Below the pieces are notes generated by a model. That model made no database searches. It saw only the letters and a list, made by a program, of their open reading frames with translations, and was not told where the DNA came from. Below, in pieces: positions 8,886-17,051 of a stretch of 51,757 nt of DNA. The first letter of the stretch is position 1. Every line of letters starts with the position of its first letter. Source of the DNA: CALACW01 sp002431305 (GTDB taxonomy: Bacteria; Bacillota; Clostridia; Oscillospirales; Acutalibacteraceae). The position numbers were made by a program, and so were the translations under genes. The stretch lies in assembly GCA_937890355.1 (NCBI GenBank), contig CALACW010000023.1, positions 1-51,757 on the forward strand, in the 5' to 3' direction.

Positions 8886-10241
8886 TCAGCCGATCATTTC
8901 ATATACTTTTTTTATAACGTTTTCAAGTTTCATGCCGTGGCTTGCCTTGAATGAAACCGCGTCTCCCTCTCTTAGAACCGAAACAAGCCTTTGAGCAAGT
9001 TTATCCCCGTCGGCAAAGCTCTCGACGTTTTTCATACCGCGGTCTCTTGCCGACAAAGCAATATCTTTTGCCCTCTCGCCGTAGGTAAAGAGCATATCTA
9101 TACCCGCCGACGCGCAGTACTCACCGCACATTCTGTGCGCGTTTTCGGAAAACGAACCGAGTTCGAGCATATCGCCGAGAACGGCGATTCGTCTTTTCGC
9201 GTCGATTTTTGACAGCGTGTTCAGCGTCGCTTTAACCGAATCGGGACTTGCGTTATAGCAGTCCTCAATAAAAGTAATCCCGTTTTTATTTACAATATTC
9301 TGTCTCATGCCCGACGGAACGTAATGTGTAAGAGCCTCGGCGCAGTCATTAAGAGGGATACCGAGTTCTCTGCCGACAGCTATCGCGGCGAGCGCATTAT
9401 ACACGTTATGAATGCCTATCGCGGGCAGTCTGACGCGCACTTTCTCTCCGTAAGCCGAAACGGTAAATTCGGTAAACAGTCCGTCCTCTTTGATATCGTC
9501 GGCGCGGACCTTGCAAACGGGATTTGTAACAGAGAAAAATACGACTTTAAATCTCTCGCTCATAACGGTTGAAAGAAGGTCGTTGTCCCCGTTTAAAACA
9601 AGCGGAGAACCTTTCTCCATTCCCTCTATTATTTCCAACTTCGCCCTGAGTATGTTCTCTCTTGAACCGAGATTCTCAATATGTGACACGCCGACATTTG
9701 TTATGACGCCTATCGTCGGTCTCGACGCGCGCGTAAGGCGCGATATCTCGCCTAAATGATTCATTCCCATTTCGATAACGGCGCACTGCGTGCTTTCATC
9801 CATTGACAGCAGAGTCAACGGCATGCCGATATCGTTATTTAAGTTACCCTGCGTTTTAAGCGTGTTGTATTTCGCGCCCGCGACGAGAGCTATCATATCC
9901 TTTGTCGTAGTCTTGCCTACGCTTCCCGTCAGTCCGATAACCGGAATGTCAAACGTCGAACGGTAATATGCGCCCAGGTCAAGCAGAGCTTTTTTCGTAT
10001 CGTCAACGTAAATAACGGGAATATCCGCGTTCGTTTCCTTTCTGCACATTACCGCGGACGCGCCCGATTTTACGGCTGAATCTATAAACGCGTGACCGTC
10101 GAAATTATCACCCTCGAGGACTATGAACAGTCCGCCGTTTACGGGTTTTCTCGAATCTGTAAACACGGCGCTGACATTTGCCTCTCCTACGGCTCTGCCG
10201 TTGACTGCCGCCGCGATTGTCGATGTATTTAAAGTTTTCAC
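8886..10241 (-). CDS. murF: UDP-MurNAc-tripeptide:D-Ala-D-Ala ligase (MurF)
   Basis: Adds D-Ala-D-Ala to UDP-MurNAc-tripeptide using ATP; cytosolic, 451 residues. Mur ligase domains are in the usual order: an N-terminal uridine-binding domain with FTDSRKPVNGGLFI, the P-loop GSVGKTTTKD at about 106-115, the central region GNLNNDIGMPLTLL, EMGMNHLGEI and the C-terminal FIEDCYNASPDSV/AVLGDMLELG. The start is GTG at 10241 and its Shine-Dalgarno is weak. It follows murE by 21 bases. Confidence 0.96.
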   Translation of the reverse strand: MKTLNTSTIAAAVNGRAVGEANVSAVFTDSRKPVNGGLFIVLEGDNFDGHAFIDSAVKSGASAVMCRKETNADIPVIYVDDTKKALLDLGAYYRSTFDIPVIGLTGSVGKTTTKDMIALVAGAKYNTLKTQGNLNNDIGMPLTLLSMDESTQCAVIEMGMNHLGEISRLTRASRPTIGVITNVGVSHIENLGSRENILRAKLEIIEGMEKGSPLVLNGDNDLLSTVMSERFKVVFFSVTNPVCKVRADDIKEDGLFTEFTVSAYGEKVRVRLPAIGIHNVYNALAAIAVGRELGIPLNDCAEALTHYVPSGMRQNIVNKNGITFIEDCYNASPDSVKATLNTLSKIDAKRRIAVLGDMLELGSFSENAHRMCGEYCASAGIDMLFTYGERAKDIALSARDRGMKNVESFADGDKLAQRLVSVLREGDAVSFKASHGMKLENVIKKVYEMIG

Positions 10242-10262
10242 AGTATCACGACCCGATTGTAA

Positions 10263-11702
10263 TTATTTTATTTTGCCCGAAAGAATGTCTCTTACGATTT
10301 CTCTTTCGTCATAATGGATTTTTCCGGTTGAAAGTATCTGATAAGTTTCGTGTCCCTTGCCGGCAAGCAGTACGATATCGTCCTTCTTAGCCTGAGACAA
10401 TGCGTGAGCAATAGCCTTTGTCCTGTCAGGCTCGACGTATTTTGCAACCTTGATTCCCTTAACGCCGACGAGTATTTCGTCGATAATGCTTACGGGGTCC
10501 TCGCTTCTCGGATTGTCAGAGGTTACAACGATATAATCGGACAGCTTTGCGGCAATCGTACCCATTATCGGGCGTTTCGTTCTGTCTCTGTCTCCGCCGC
10601 AGCCGAATACGGTTATTATTCTGCCCTTTGCGGTTCGTCTTAACGACGTGAGAATGTTTTCGAGTCCGTCTGGCGAATGGGCGTAGTCAATTATTACGGT
10701 GTAATCCGTACCGGTCGGTACGACCTCGATTCTGCCCTTGACTCCGTGACACTTGCTCAGAGCCTCGCATACTGCGCCGAAATCAAATCCGAGCTGTGCA
10801 ACGCAGACCGCCGCCGCCATTGAATTATATACTGAGAACTCGCCGGGAATCGGGAGTTTTACATGTTCTATAGCGCCCATGGTTACAAGCTCGTATTCGA
10901 TAGAGTCGTTATTCATTCTGATATATTTTGCGGTGTAGTCCGCCGCATCCTGTTTTTCCGAATATGTTACAACTCTGCCCTTTACGCCCATAACCATTCT
11001 GCCTGCGTGCGGATCGTCTAAGTTGACAATGCACGTATCTGCGTTTTTAAATAATTTTGACTTAGCCTCGGCGTAGTTTTCGAACGTTCCGTGATAATCG
11101 AGATGATCTCTCGTAAGATTCGTAAACACCGCGCACGTGAATTTGCATCCGTCTACCCTGCCCTGGTCGAGAGCCTGCGACGAAACCTCCATAATGCAGT
11201 ATTCGCACTTTGCCTCAACCATCTTTGCAAACAGCTCCTGAAGTTCGAAGCACTCGGGAGTCGTCAGTGACGACGGATATTCCTCGTCTCCTATCATATT
11301 TTTTACGGTTCCTATAAGTCCGGATTTCTTACCGAGAGAATCGAGTATCTGTTTTATAAGAAATGTAGTTGTTGTTTTGCCGTTGGTTCCGGTAAGACCG
11401 ATAAGTTTAAGCTTCTTTGCGGGGTTGCCGAAGAAGTTTGCGCACATTATAGAAAATGCGCTTCTCGTATCGTTTACTATTATCTGATTTTTAACGCCCA
11501 CGTCATGCTTGCACACAACAGCGACGGCACCCTTTTCCGTCATTTCTTTTGCGGCGGTATGACCGTCGAAGTTCTTGCCTTCGATACAGATAAATACCGC
11601 GCCCTCTCTTATTTTTCTAGAATCTGCGGTAAGATATACCGCCTCGGCGTCCTCATATTCGTTCTTTACCTTTACGCCTTTCATAAGCTGAGAAAGCAGC
11701 AT
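10263..11702 (-). CDS. murE: UDP-MurNAc-L-Ala-D-Glu: meso-DAP ligase (MurE)
   Basis: Adds the third amino acid of the stem peptide; 479 residues. ATP loop GLTGTNGKTTTT at about 104-115, TTPE and MEVSSQALDQGR substrate segments, GCGGDRDRTKRP, and DNPRSEDP. The DNPR motif is the known signature of ligases that add meso-diaminopimelate rather than lysine, so the cell wall is probably DAP type. Strong SD AAAGGAGG sits 8 bases before the ATG at 11702. Confidence 0.96.
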   Translation of the reverse strand: MLLSQLMKGVKVKNEYEDAEAVYLTADSRKIREGAVFICIEGKNFDGHTAAKEMTEKGAVAVVCKHDVGVKNQIIVNDTRSAFSIMCANFFGNPAKKLKLIGLTGTNGKTTTTFLIKQILDSLGKKSGLIGTVKNMIGDEEYPSSLTTPECFELQELFAKMVEAKCEYCIMEVSSQALDQGRVDGCKFTCAVFTNLTRDHLDYHGTFENYAEAKSKLFKNADTCIVNLDDPHAGRMVMGVKGRVVTYSEKQDAADYTAKYIRMNNDSIEYELVTMGAIEHVKLPIPGEFSVYNSMAAAVCVAQLGFDFGAVCEALSKCHGVKGRIEVVPTGTDYTVIIDYAHSPDGLENILTSLRRTAKGRIITVFGCGGDRDRTKRPIMGTIAAKLSDYIVVTSDNPRSEDPVSIIDEILVGVKGIKVAKYVEPDRTKAIAHALSQAKKDDIVLLAGKGHETYQILSTGKIHYDEREIVRDILSGKIK

Positions 11703-11771
11703 AGTTTTGACCTCCTTTATGTGTTCGCCATATCTTTCACTGTATAATAATATGATAATATTTTATAATTA

Positions 11772-14012
11772 TCAGTCCGACACATCCACGTTCGTCTTGA
11801 AGTAAACCGTTATTACCTCGCCCATTTCCGCCTGAGTATTCTTTTCAATACTCTGTTTATACGCGTAAACCGCCGAAGAATTGTTACTTCCCGAAATTCT
11901 GATATTCAGTCCGCTGTTCGTTGCCGCATAATTCGCCTGAGATACCGTCATGCCAGTAAAGTCGGGAACGGTAACGGTTCTGTGCGGTTCGGACGAATCC
12001 GTATACACAACGATAACTCCGTCGGAGGGAATAGACCTTCCGCTCTCGGGATACTGCGAAACAACCGTATTGCCGTCTCCTACTACGGTAACGGTAATGC
12101 TGCCCGAATTCTGAGAGGATTTAGCTTCGCTTACGCTCAGACCGACAAGATTGGGCGCGGTCTTTGCGAGACTTTCAAGTTCCTCATCCGAATAAACCGG
12201 GTCAACGCCGAGTGACGGCAGAATCTGTTCAAAAACTCTGCACGCTACGGGAGCGGCGATTGCTCCGCCTCCGTGGTCGCCGACAGGCTCGTCAACGATT
12301 ATCAGAACGGCAACTTCGGGATCATCGGCAGGCGCGAAACCGCAGAACGACGCGATATAAACCTCCTCGCCGTTTTCGGCGTTGAGCTTTTCGAGTTTTT
12401 CCGAGGTACCCGTTTTACCCGCTACGTGATAGCCGGGGACATAAGCGTTTTTACCGGTACCGGACGATACAACCTGCTCCATTGCGGAACGTATTATCTT
12501 TGCGGTGTCCTCGCTTATAACCTGACGTTTTACGACGGGCTGGGTTTTTGAAACGGTGTTACCCTGCTGGTCAACGGTTTTGTCGACTATATACGGAGTC
12601 ATAAGTTTTCCGCCGTTGGCTACCGCGGATATGGCGGTAATCATCTGAATCGGCGTTACCTTAAACGACTGACCGAACGAATATGACGCAAGATCCGACT
12701 TCGTAAAATCGCTCTCGCTTTTATAAAGTATACCCGCGGCGGGACTGCTCTCGGCGGGAAGGTCCACTCCCGTAGCCTCGGTCAGTCCGAACGCGTCGAA
12801 ATATTTGTAATAAGTCTCCTGTCCGAGCGCGCTTGCAAGCGTAACGGCAAACGGGTTGCACGAATTTTTAAGAAGGTCGACAAACGTTTCGCTTCCGTGA
12901 CCGCCGTGCTTCCAGCAGTTTATATGTCTAGTCGCATAGTCAATCGAGCCCGAGCAGTAGTACGACGTATTAAGATCTGCCACGCCTTCTTCGATTGCGG
13001 CCGACGCCGTTATGACTTTAAATACGGAACCGGGTTCGTACGTATCGCTTACGGCTCTGTTTCTCCACTGCGAATAATTTGCGGTAAGTTCCGCCTCGCT
13101 CTTTTCTTTTTCGTCGGTAATTTCGTTGATTTTATCAACAAGCCTCTGATCCGTTATCGTGTACGGGTCATTCAAATCATAATCTGGAAGCGACGCCATG
13201 CCGAGTATCGCGCCCGTGTCAACGTCCATTACGATTCCGTATGCGTACGACGCATTTGTGTCCTCGAGAGCCTGAGTAAGAGAACTTTCAAGCGAATGCT
13301 GAACGAACGAATCGAGTGTGAGCACAAGGTCAAGTCCGTTCTGCGCGTCGTACGTAGTCTCGTATTTATTCGGAAGCTCGGACATCATGCCGTCCCTCGT
13401 CGTGATTCGTCTGCCGGCAACGCCCGACAGCTCGTCATCGTAATAAGCCTCGAGCCCGTACCTGCCCTTGCCGTCCGTATCGGTAAATCCGATAACAGAT
13501 GAAGCTAGCGTACCGTAGGGATAATATCTCTTAGTATCGGGGTCGATACAGATTATGTTTCCGAGTTCGTTTTTCGAAATAAATTCCGTCAGTTCGTCCT
13601 TGGTTTCTTTTTCAATCTTGCTTTTAAGAAGCTGATAGGAATAGTTAAGCTCTGTATATCCGCGGAGCTTTTCTTTATCTATATCGAGAATTTTTGAAAC
13701 ATTTTCAATTATGAGTTCGCGCGTTTCCTCTCTTGTTTTTTCATTTGAAATATTGTTAATTTTCGACGGATTCATATACGCAAGCCATACGGACGCGCTC
13801 TTTGCGAGTATATTCATGTCCGAATCGTATATTGTTCCTCTCGCGGCGCTTAACTGCGTATCGCTTAACTGCTGGCTTTCCGCCTTCGCTTTATAATCGT
13901 CGCCCTTGAAAACCTGAATATATCCGACTCTTAATAAAAGCGAAACAGAGAGAATACTAACAATTATGAGAGCAAAATATCCTCTTTTTTTTCGTGTATC
14001 TATCTTTTTCAC
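11772..14012 (-). CDS. Class B penicillin-binding protein with two PASTA domains (FtsI/PBP2B/SpoVD type)
   Basis: Septal peptidoglycan transpeptidase partner of FtsW; 746 residues. One N-terminal membrane anchor (YFALIIVSILSVSLLLRVGY), a dimerisation domain with AARGTIYDSD, then the transpeptidase domain with SxxK in EPGSVFKVI, SxN as SCN in LKNSCNPFAV and KTG in VAGKTGTSEKL. Two PASTA repeats follow from TAPNLVGLSVSEAK and VTVPDFTGMTVSQA. I start it at GTG 14012 (MKKIDTRKKR) because AAAGGAGC lies 9 bases upstream; the open frame continues upstream through a hairpin. Could be the vegetative PBP2B or the sporulation SpoVD orthologue; only one copy is in the cluster. Confidence 0.94.
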   Translation of the reverse strand: MKKIDTRKKRGYFALIIVSILSVSLLLRVGYIQVFKGDDYKAKAESQQLSDTQLSAARGTIYDSDMNILAKSASVWLAYMNPSKINNISNEKTREETRELIIENVSKILDIDKEKLRGYTELNYSYQLLKSKIEKETKDELTEFISKNELGNIICIDPDTKRYYPYGTLASSVIGFTDTDGKGRYGLEAYYDDELSGVAGRRITTRDGMMSELPNKYETTYDAQNGLDLVLTLDSFVQHSLESSLTQALEDTNASYAYGIVMDVDTGAILGMASLPDYDLNDPYTITDQRLVDKINEITDEKEKSEAELTANYSQWRNRAVSDTYEPGSVFKVITASAAIEEGVADLNTSYYCSGSIDYATRHINCWKHGGHGSETFVDLLKNSCNPFAVTLASALGQETYYKYFDAFGLTEATGVDLPAESSPAAGILYKSESDFTKSDLASYSFGQSFKVTPIQMITAISAVANGGKLMTPYIVDKTVDQQGNTVSKTQPVVKRQVISEDTAKIIRSAMEQVVSSGTGKNAYVPGYHVAGKTGTSEKLEKLNAENGEEVYIASFCGFAPADDPEVAVLIIVDEPVGDHGGGAIAAPVACRVFEQILPSLGVDPVYSDEELESLAKTAPNLVGLSVSEAKSSQNSGSITVTVVGDGNTVVSQYPESGRSIPSDGVIVVYTDSSEPHRTVTVPDFTGMTVSQANYAATNSGLNIRISGSNNSSAVYAYKQSIEKNTQAEMGEVITVYFKTNVDVSD

Positions 14013-14052
14013 TGTAATTTTGCTCCTTTCGTCGCTGCCTGCCGTATTGCCA

Positions 14053-14083
14053 TAAAAAGGGCGAAACAAAATTTCGCCCTTTA
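14053..14083 (-). terminator. Intrinsic-terminator-like hairpin between ftsL and the PBP gene
   Basis: A perfect 11-base stem, AAAGGGCGAAA with TTTCGCCCTTT (14057-14067 and 14073-14083), 5-base loop, followed on the minus strand by a TTTTTAT tract. It lies inside the dcw cluster, 40 bases before the PBP start, with no room for a new promoter between. It may be a partial terminator or attenuator. Confidence 0.7.
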
Positions 14084-14122
14084 TAATCATGTCTATTGGA
14101 CGGGGATAGAAAATATGCCCCG

Positions 14123-14686
14123 TTATTTATATTCTTTATTTCCCGAAAAAACGACCTGATCGCCGTCGCATACATTAAAATATGTAATCTTATAATTCTC
14201 GAGTTTTACCATTCCGAGAACGTTAACCGCATAATCCTCAACCTTGTCAAGCGATATCATAGAGTCAAGCTGAGTCTGAAGTCTTACCTGTTCGCTTTTC
14301 GCCTCGGAAATGCGGGTATCAACCGTCGTTATCTCCCTGCCGATATTGTCTATGGTAACACGGCAGTAAATAAGAGAGCTTATCATTGAGAATAAGACAA
14401 GAGCAAGCGCAATCGTCTTTAACGCCTTTACCGCACTTATGCGCGTCTGCGCTACGGCAGACTTCGAGGGCTTGTTTTTCTTCATTATCGATATTAATTC
14501 GGCAAAAAACGACTGCTGAGAAGGCGCGGGCGCCGGCTGTTTTCTTCTCGGCTGAGGATTTACCCTATCGGGAGTTCTCTTACGCTGAGGCTGTCTCGGC
14601 TGCGGATTGTATTCAGGTGCCGACGTACCGTAATCACGCGGCTCGAATAATGAAAAATCATATGCCTCATTCCCGTAATAAGCCAA
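14123..14686 (-). CDS. ftsL: FtsL-like divisome protein
   Basis: 187-residue bitopic protein. A long Pro/Arg/Gln-rich cytoplasmic tail (residues 20-60) is followed by one membrane span (KALKTIALALVLFSMISSLIY) and a short extracellular coiled coil (VDTRISEAKSEQVRLQTQLD) ending in a conserved-type segment VEDYAVNVLGMVKLEN. That coiled coil plus the place between rsmH and the class B PBP identify it as FtsL, which pairs with DivIC/FtsQ. Start TTG at 14686 with GGAGAGGGAG about 8 bases upstream. Sequence conservation in FtsL is low, so the name rests partly on position. Confidence 0.85.
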   Translation of the reverse strand: MAYYGNEAYDFSLFEPRDYGTSAPEYNPQPRQPQRKRTPDRVNPQPRRKQPAPAPSQQSFFAELISIMKKNKPSKSAVAQTRISAVKALKTIALALVLFSMISSLIYCRVTIDNIGREITTVDTRISEAKSEQVRLQTQLDSMISLDKVEDYAVNVLGMVKLENYKITYFNVCDGDQVVFSGNKEYK

Positions 14687-14744
14687 TTTTATAACTCCCT
14701 CTCCGCCGATAAACGGCTGTATATAAACATCCAAAATCAAAAAA

Positions 14745-15668
14745 TCAAAGTTTTACGACCGCCCTGAGCCGTGCACTCCGGCTTCTGGGGTTAGATTCAA
14801 CTTCCTCGGGCGGCGGGGAAATCGATTTAAACGGCAGTCTGCCCCGCGGGGTTCGTCCGCAGACGCAAACCGGAAAATCCTTGGGACATATACAGCCCCT
14901 GCAAAATTCATTAAAAGTATTCTTTACGATTCTGTCCTCAAGCGAATGAAACGTTATGACCGCCAGCACTCCGCCGGACGAAAGAATGTCGAACATATCA
15001 TTGAGCGAACCCTCGAGCATGTCAAGCTCACGGTTTACGTATATTCTTATCGCCTGAAACGTTCTGCGTGCGGGGTGCCCGTCGCGTTTTGCCTTTGCGG
15101 GCATCGAGGCAGATATAACATCGCACAGTTCGAATGTAGTCTCTATAGGTTTCTTTTCTCTTGTTCTTACAATATTTTTAGCAATCGACGAGGCAAAACG
15201 CTCCTCGCCGTAGTCGTTTATAATCTTAGCAAGTTCCGGGTACGAAAGCGTATTGACCGCGTCGTATGCCGAAAATCCGCTTTTGCTCATACGCATATCG
15301 AGCGGGGCGTCCTTATGAAACGAAAAACCGCGCTCCGCCGAGTCTAGCTGATATGAGCTGACTCCGAGGTCGGCAAGTATTCCGTCAACACAAGTTAATC
15401 CGTTTGACTCTATAACGTTTTTAACATTATCGAAAACATCGTTTACCACCGTCACGTTTTCGTTATCAGTGAAACGGGAGCGGAGGACTGCCACGGCGTC
15501 GGGGTCTCGGTCGAGAGCTATTAAACGGCCTGTACCGTCCAGTTTCTCAACGATCTTGGAGGAATGACCTCCGCCGCCGGCAGTCGCGTCAAGATATATC
15601 CCATTCTTTCTCACGGACAGTGCGTCTATGGCTTCGTTCAGAAGAACCGACTTATGATTGAATTCCAC
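14745..15668 (-). CDS. rsmH: 16S rRNA (cytosine1402-N4)-methyltransferase RsmH
   Basis: SAM-dependent methyltransferase acting on C1402 in the ribosomal P site; 307 residues. N-terminal HKSVLLNEAIDAL, SAM loop DATAGGGGHS, the DLGVSSYQLD motif, RRTFQAIRIYVNREL and VITFHSLEDRIVK are all family hallmarks. A CRGCICPKDFPVCVCG cysteine cluster is also normal. The start is the GTG at 15668, with AAAGGCGG 8 bases before it; a GTG three codons upstream is too close to that site. Second gene of the dcw cluster. Confidence 0.97.
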   Translation of the reverse strand: MEFNHKSVLLNEAIDALSVRKNGIYLDATAGGGGHSSKIVEKLDGTGRLIALDRDPDAVAVLRSRFTDNENVTVVNDVFDNVKNVIESNGLTCVDGILADLGVSSYQLDSAERGFSFHKDAPLDMRMSKSGFSAYDAVNTLSYPELAKIINDYGEERFASSIAKNIVRTREKKPIETTFELCDVISASMPAKAKRDGHPARRTFQAIRIYVNRELDMLEGSLNDMFDILSSGGVLAVITFHSLEDRIVKNTFNEFCRGCICPKDFPVCVCGRTPRGRLPFKSISPPPEEVESNPRSRSARLRAVVKL

Positions 15669-15692
15669 AAAGCACACCGCCTTTCACCGTCA

Positions 15693-16115
15693 TCAGAATT
15701 CTATTCCGCTGCTGAGAAGCTCGTCATCAGATTCTCCCATATAAGAATCCCACTCATCCTGATCCCAAAGCTCGACTCTGTTATCGGCTCCGAGAACCGC
15801 GACGTCTTTTTTCAGATGAGCGTGCTCAACAAAATCAGGGCTGAGCGTTATACGTCCCTGTTTATCGGTTTCGACCGTCTGCATCTTTGCATAGAGCATA
15901 CGCTGTTTGCGTCTGTCCTCCGGAGTGCGTGCGCCTCTCAGCTGCGAGAGAATATCGTTCCACTCGTCGTGAGTGTAAATCGAAACGCATCCGTCGGGAG
16001 ATTTAAACACAACGAAACTGTCGCCCAAAATCGTTCGGAACTTGGCGGGGATAAATATTCTGTTCTTTGCGTCGATATTATGCTTATATGTTCCGCAAAA
16101 ATGCTGGTTTTCCAC
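15693..16115 (-). CDS. mraZ: Transcriptional regulator MraZ
   Basis: 140-residue protein with two SpoVT/AbrB-like swapped-hairpin repeats: GTYKHNIDAKNRIFIPAKFR near residues 8-27 and TDKQGRITLSPDFVEHA about 60 residues later. In other bacteria MraZ forms rings and binds direct repeats in the dcw promoter, controlling the cluster. Start GTG at 16115 with a very strong GGGAGGGGG site about 6 bases upstream; the frame is open further up but unsupported. First gene of the cluster, preceded by a promoter and a pair of direct repeats. Confidence 0.96.
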   Translation of the reverse strand: MENQHFCGTYKHNIDAKNRIFIPAKFRTILGDSFVVFKSPDGCVSIYTHDEWNDILSQLRGARTPEDRRKQRMLYAKMQTVETDKQGRITLSPDFVEHAHLKKDVAVLGADNRVELWDQDEWDSYMGESDDELLSSGIEF

Positions 16116-16130
16116 CTTTATCCCCCTCCC

Positions 16131-16152
16131 GAGTGAAATTTGAGTGTAATTT
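16131..16152. promoter_or_regulatory. Candidate MraZ operator: two 11-base direct repeats
   Basis: GAGTGAAATTT is followed immediately by GAGTGTAATTT (plus strand). The pair lies between the mraZ -10 element and its start codon, about +10 to +32. The position matches where MraZ boxes occur in other bacteria; the exact motif differs from the E. coli TGGG repeats, so the assignment is inference. Confidence 0.4.
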
Positions 16153-16169
16153 CGCACCCTATATAGGCT

Positions 16170-16198
16170 ATTATAAAGACAATCAGAAAAAAATGCAA
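16170..16198 (-). promoter_or_regulatory. Promoter of the mraZ/dcw cluster
   Basis: TTGCAT, 17-base spacer, TATAAT on the minus strand, about 55 bases upstream of the mraZ start. Confidence 0.8.
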
Positions 16199-16284
16199 GT
16201 GTTTTTTTAATATTTAAGACTATTTAAGAAAAAATTTTTTCATACACTGATTATTCCGATGTCGGTTTTCATTATTTAAAATGA

Positions 16285-16317
16285 AAAAATAAAAAATCGC
16301 CGTATTTCCGACGGCGA
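16285..16317 (-). terminator. Second terminator after khpA
   Basis: TCGCCGT / ACGGCGA stem (16297-16303 with 16311-16317) followed on the minus strand by TTTTTTATTTTTT. It backs up the terminator at 16368-16396 and insulates the dcw promoter. Confidence 0.8.
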
Positions 16318-16367
16318 AGATGCATATATTTAAGAATTCAGGCATAAAAATTTGAACATTCATACAT

Positions 16368-16396
16368 AAAAAAAGAGAGCCGAAAACGACTCTCTC
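16368..16396 (-). terminator. Terminator of the ylxM-ffh-rpsP-khpA operon
   Basis: On the minus strand GAGAGTCG-TTTT-CGGCTCTC with one mismatch, then a run of seven Us, 28 bases after the khpA stop. Confidence 0.85.
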
Positions 16397-16424
16397 TTCT
16401 CGTTGAATTTTACGATTCGGGCAA

Positions 16425-16658
16425 TCAGTCGATTTCGACCTGAACCTTCATGTCTTTTCTGTTAGCGGTAGCGCGCATAACCGTTCTGATAGCCTTCGCG
16501 ATTCTGCCCTGCTTGCCGATAATTCTTCCCATATCATCGGGTGCGACATGAAGATGGAAAACTACGATACCATCCTCGTTAACTTCGTCAACCGTAACGC
16601 TGACTGCGGACGGATCCTCTACAAGACCCTGTGCGATTGAAACTAATAAATCCTGCAT
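16425..16658 (-). CDS. khpA: KH-domain RNA-binding protein KhpA
   Basis: 77-residue single KH domain with the RNA-binding GxxG loop in MGRIIGKQGRIAKAIR (residues 43-58). KhpA pairs with KhpB/Jag in other Firmicutes and binds many transcripts, affecting cell division and envelope. The gene follows rpsP, its usual place, with AGGAGG before ATG. The rimM-trmD-rplS genes that normally come next are absent; two terminators follow instead. Confidence 0.95.
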   Translation of the reverse strand: MQDLLVSIAQGLVEDPSAVSVTVDEVNEDGIVVFHLHVAPDDMGRIIGKQGRIAKAIRTVMRATANRKDMKVQVEID

Positions 16659-16712
16659 TTTATTTCCTCCTAAACTAACCGTTATATTTAAAGATTTACT
16701 TAAAAAAACGGA

Positions 16713-16958
16713 TTATTCAACGATACCCTGTTTTTTAAGAATGCTCTTAACCGTATCGGTGGGCTGAGCGCCGTTCTTAATCCAGGTCTTAGCCTTCTCT
16801 GCGTCGATTTTTACATCAATGGGATCCTTGGTGGGGTTGTAATAACCGATTTCCTCGATGAATCTGCCGTCTCTGGGATATCTCGAATCGGCTACGACTA
16901 TACGATAGAAAGGAGCCTTCTTTGCGCCCATACGGCGAAGACGAATTTTAACTGCCAT
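16713..16958 (-). CDS. rpsP: Ribosomal protein bS16
   Basis: 81 residues starting MAVKIRLRRMGAKKAPFYRI, with DSRYPRDGRFIEEIGYYNP, the canonical bS16 core; binds 16S rRNA early in 30S assembly. SD GGAGG 9 bases before the ATG. Between ffh and khpA as in many Firmicutes. Confidence 0.98.
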   Translation of the reverse strand: MAVKIRLRRMGAKKAPFYRIVVADSRYPRDGRFIEEIGYYNPTKDPIDVKIDAEKAKTWIKNGAQPTDTVKSILKKQGIVE

Positions 16959-17051
16959 TTGTAATTACCTCCAAATAATTAACACAATAAAATAAACTGT
17001 ATGTAAACACCCTTGTGTCTATACCATAATAATAAATTAACAAATATGATT

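Noticed and set aside
12897..13502. 201-codon plus-strand frame opposite the PBP gene
   Set aside because: Arg/Tyr/Val-rich shadow translation; the minus-strand frame carries the SxxK and SxN motifs.
14097..14120. ACGGGG...CCCCGT short inverted repeat right after ftsL as a second terminator
   Set aside because: Only a 6-base stem with a long loop and no U-tract; the hairpin at 14053-14083 explains the site better.
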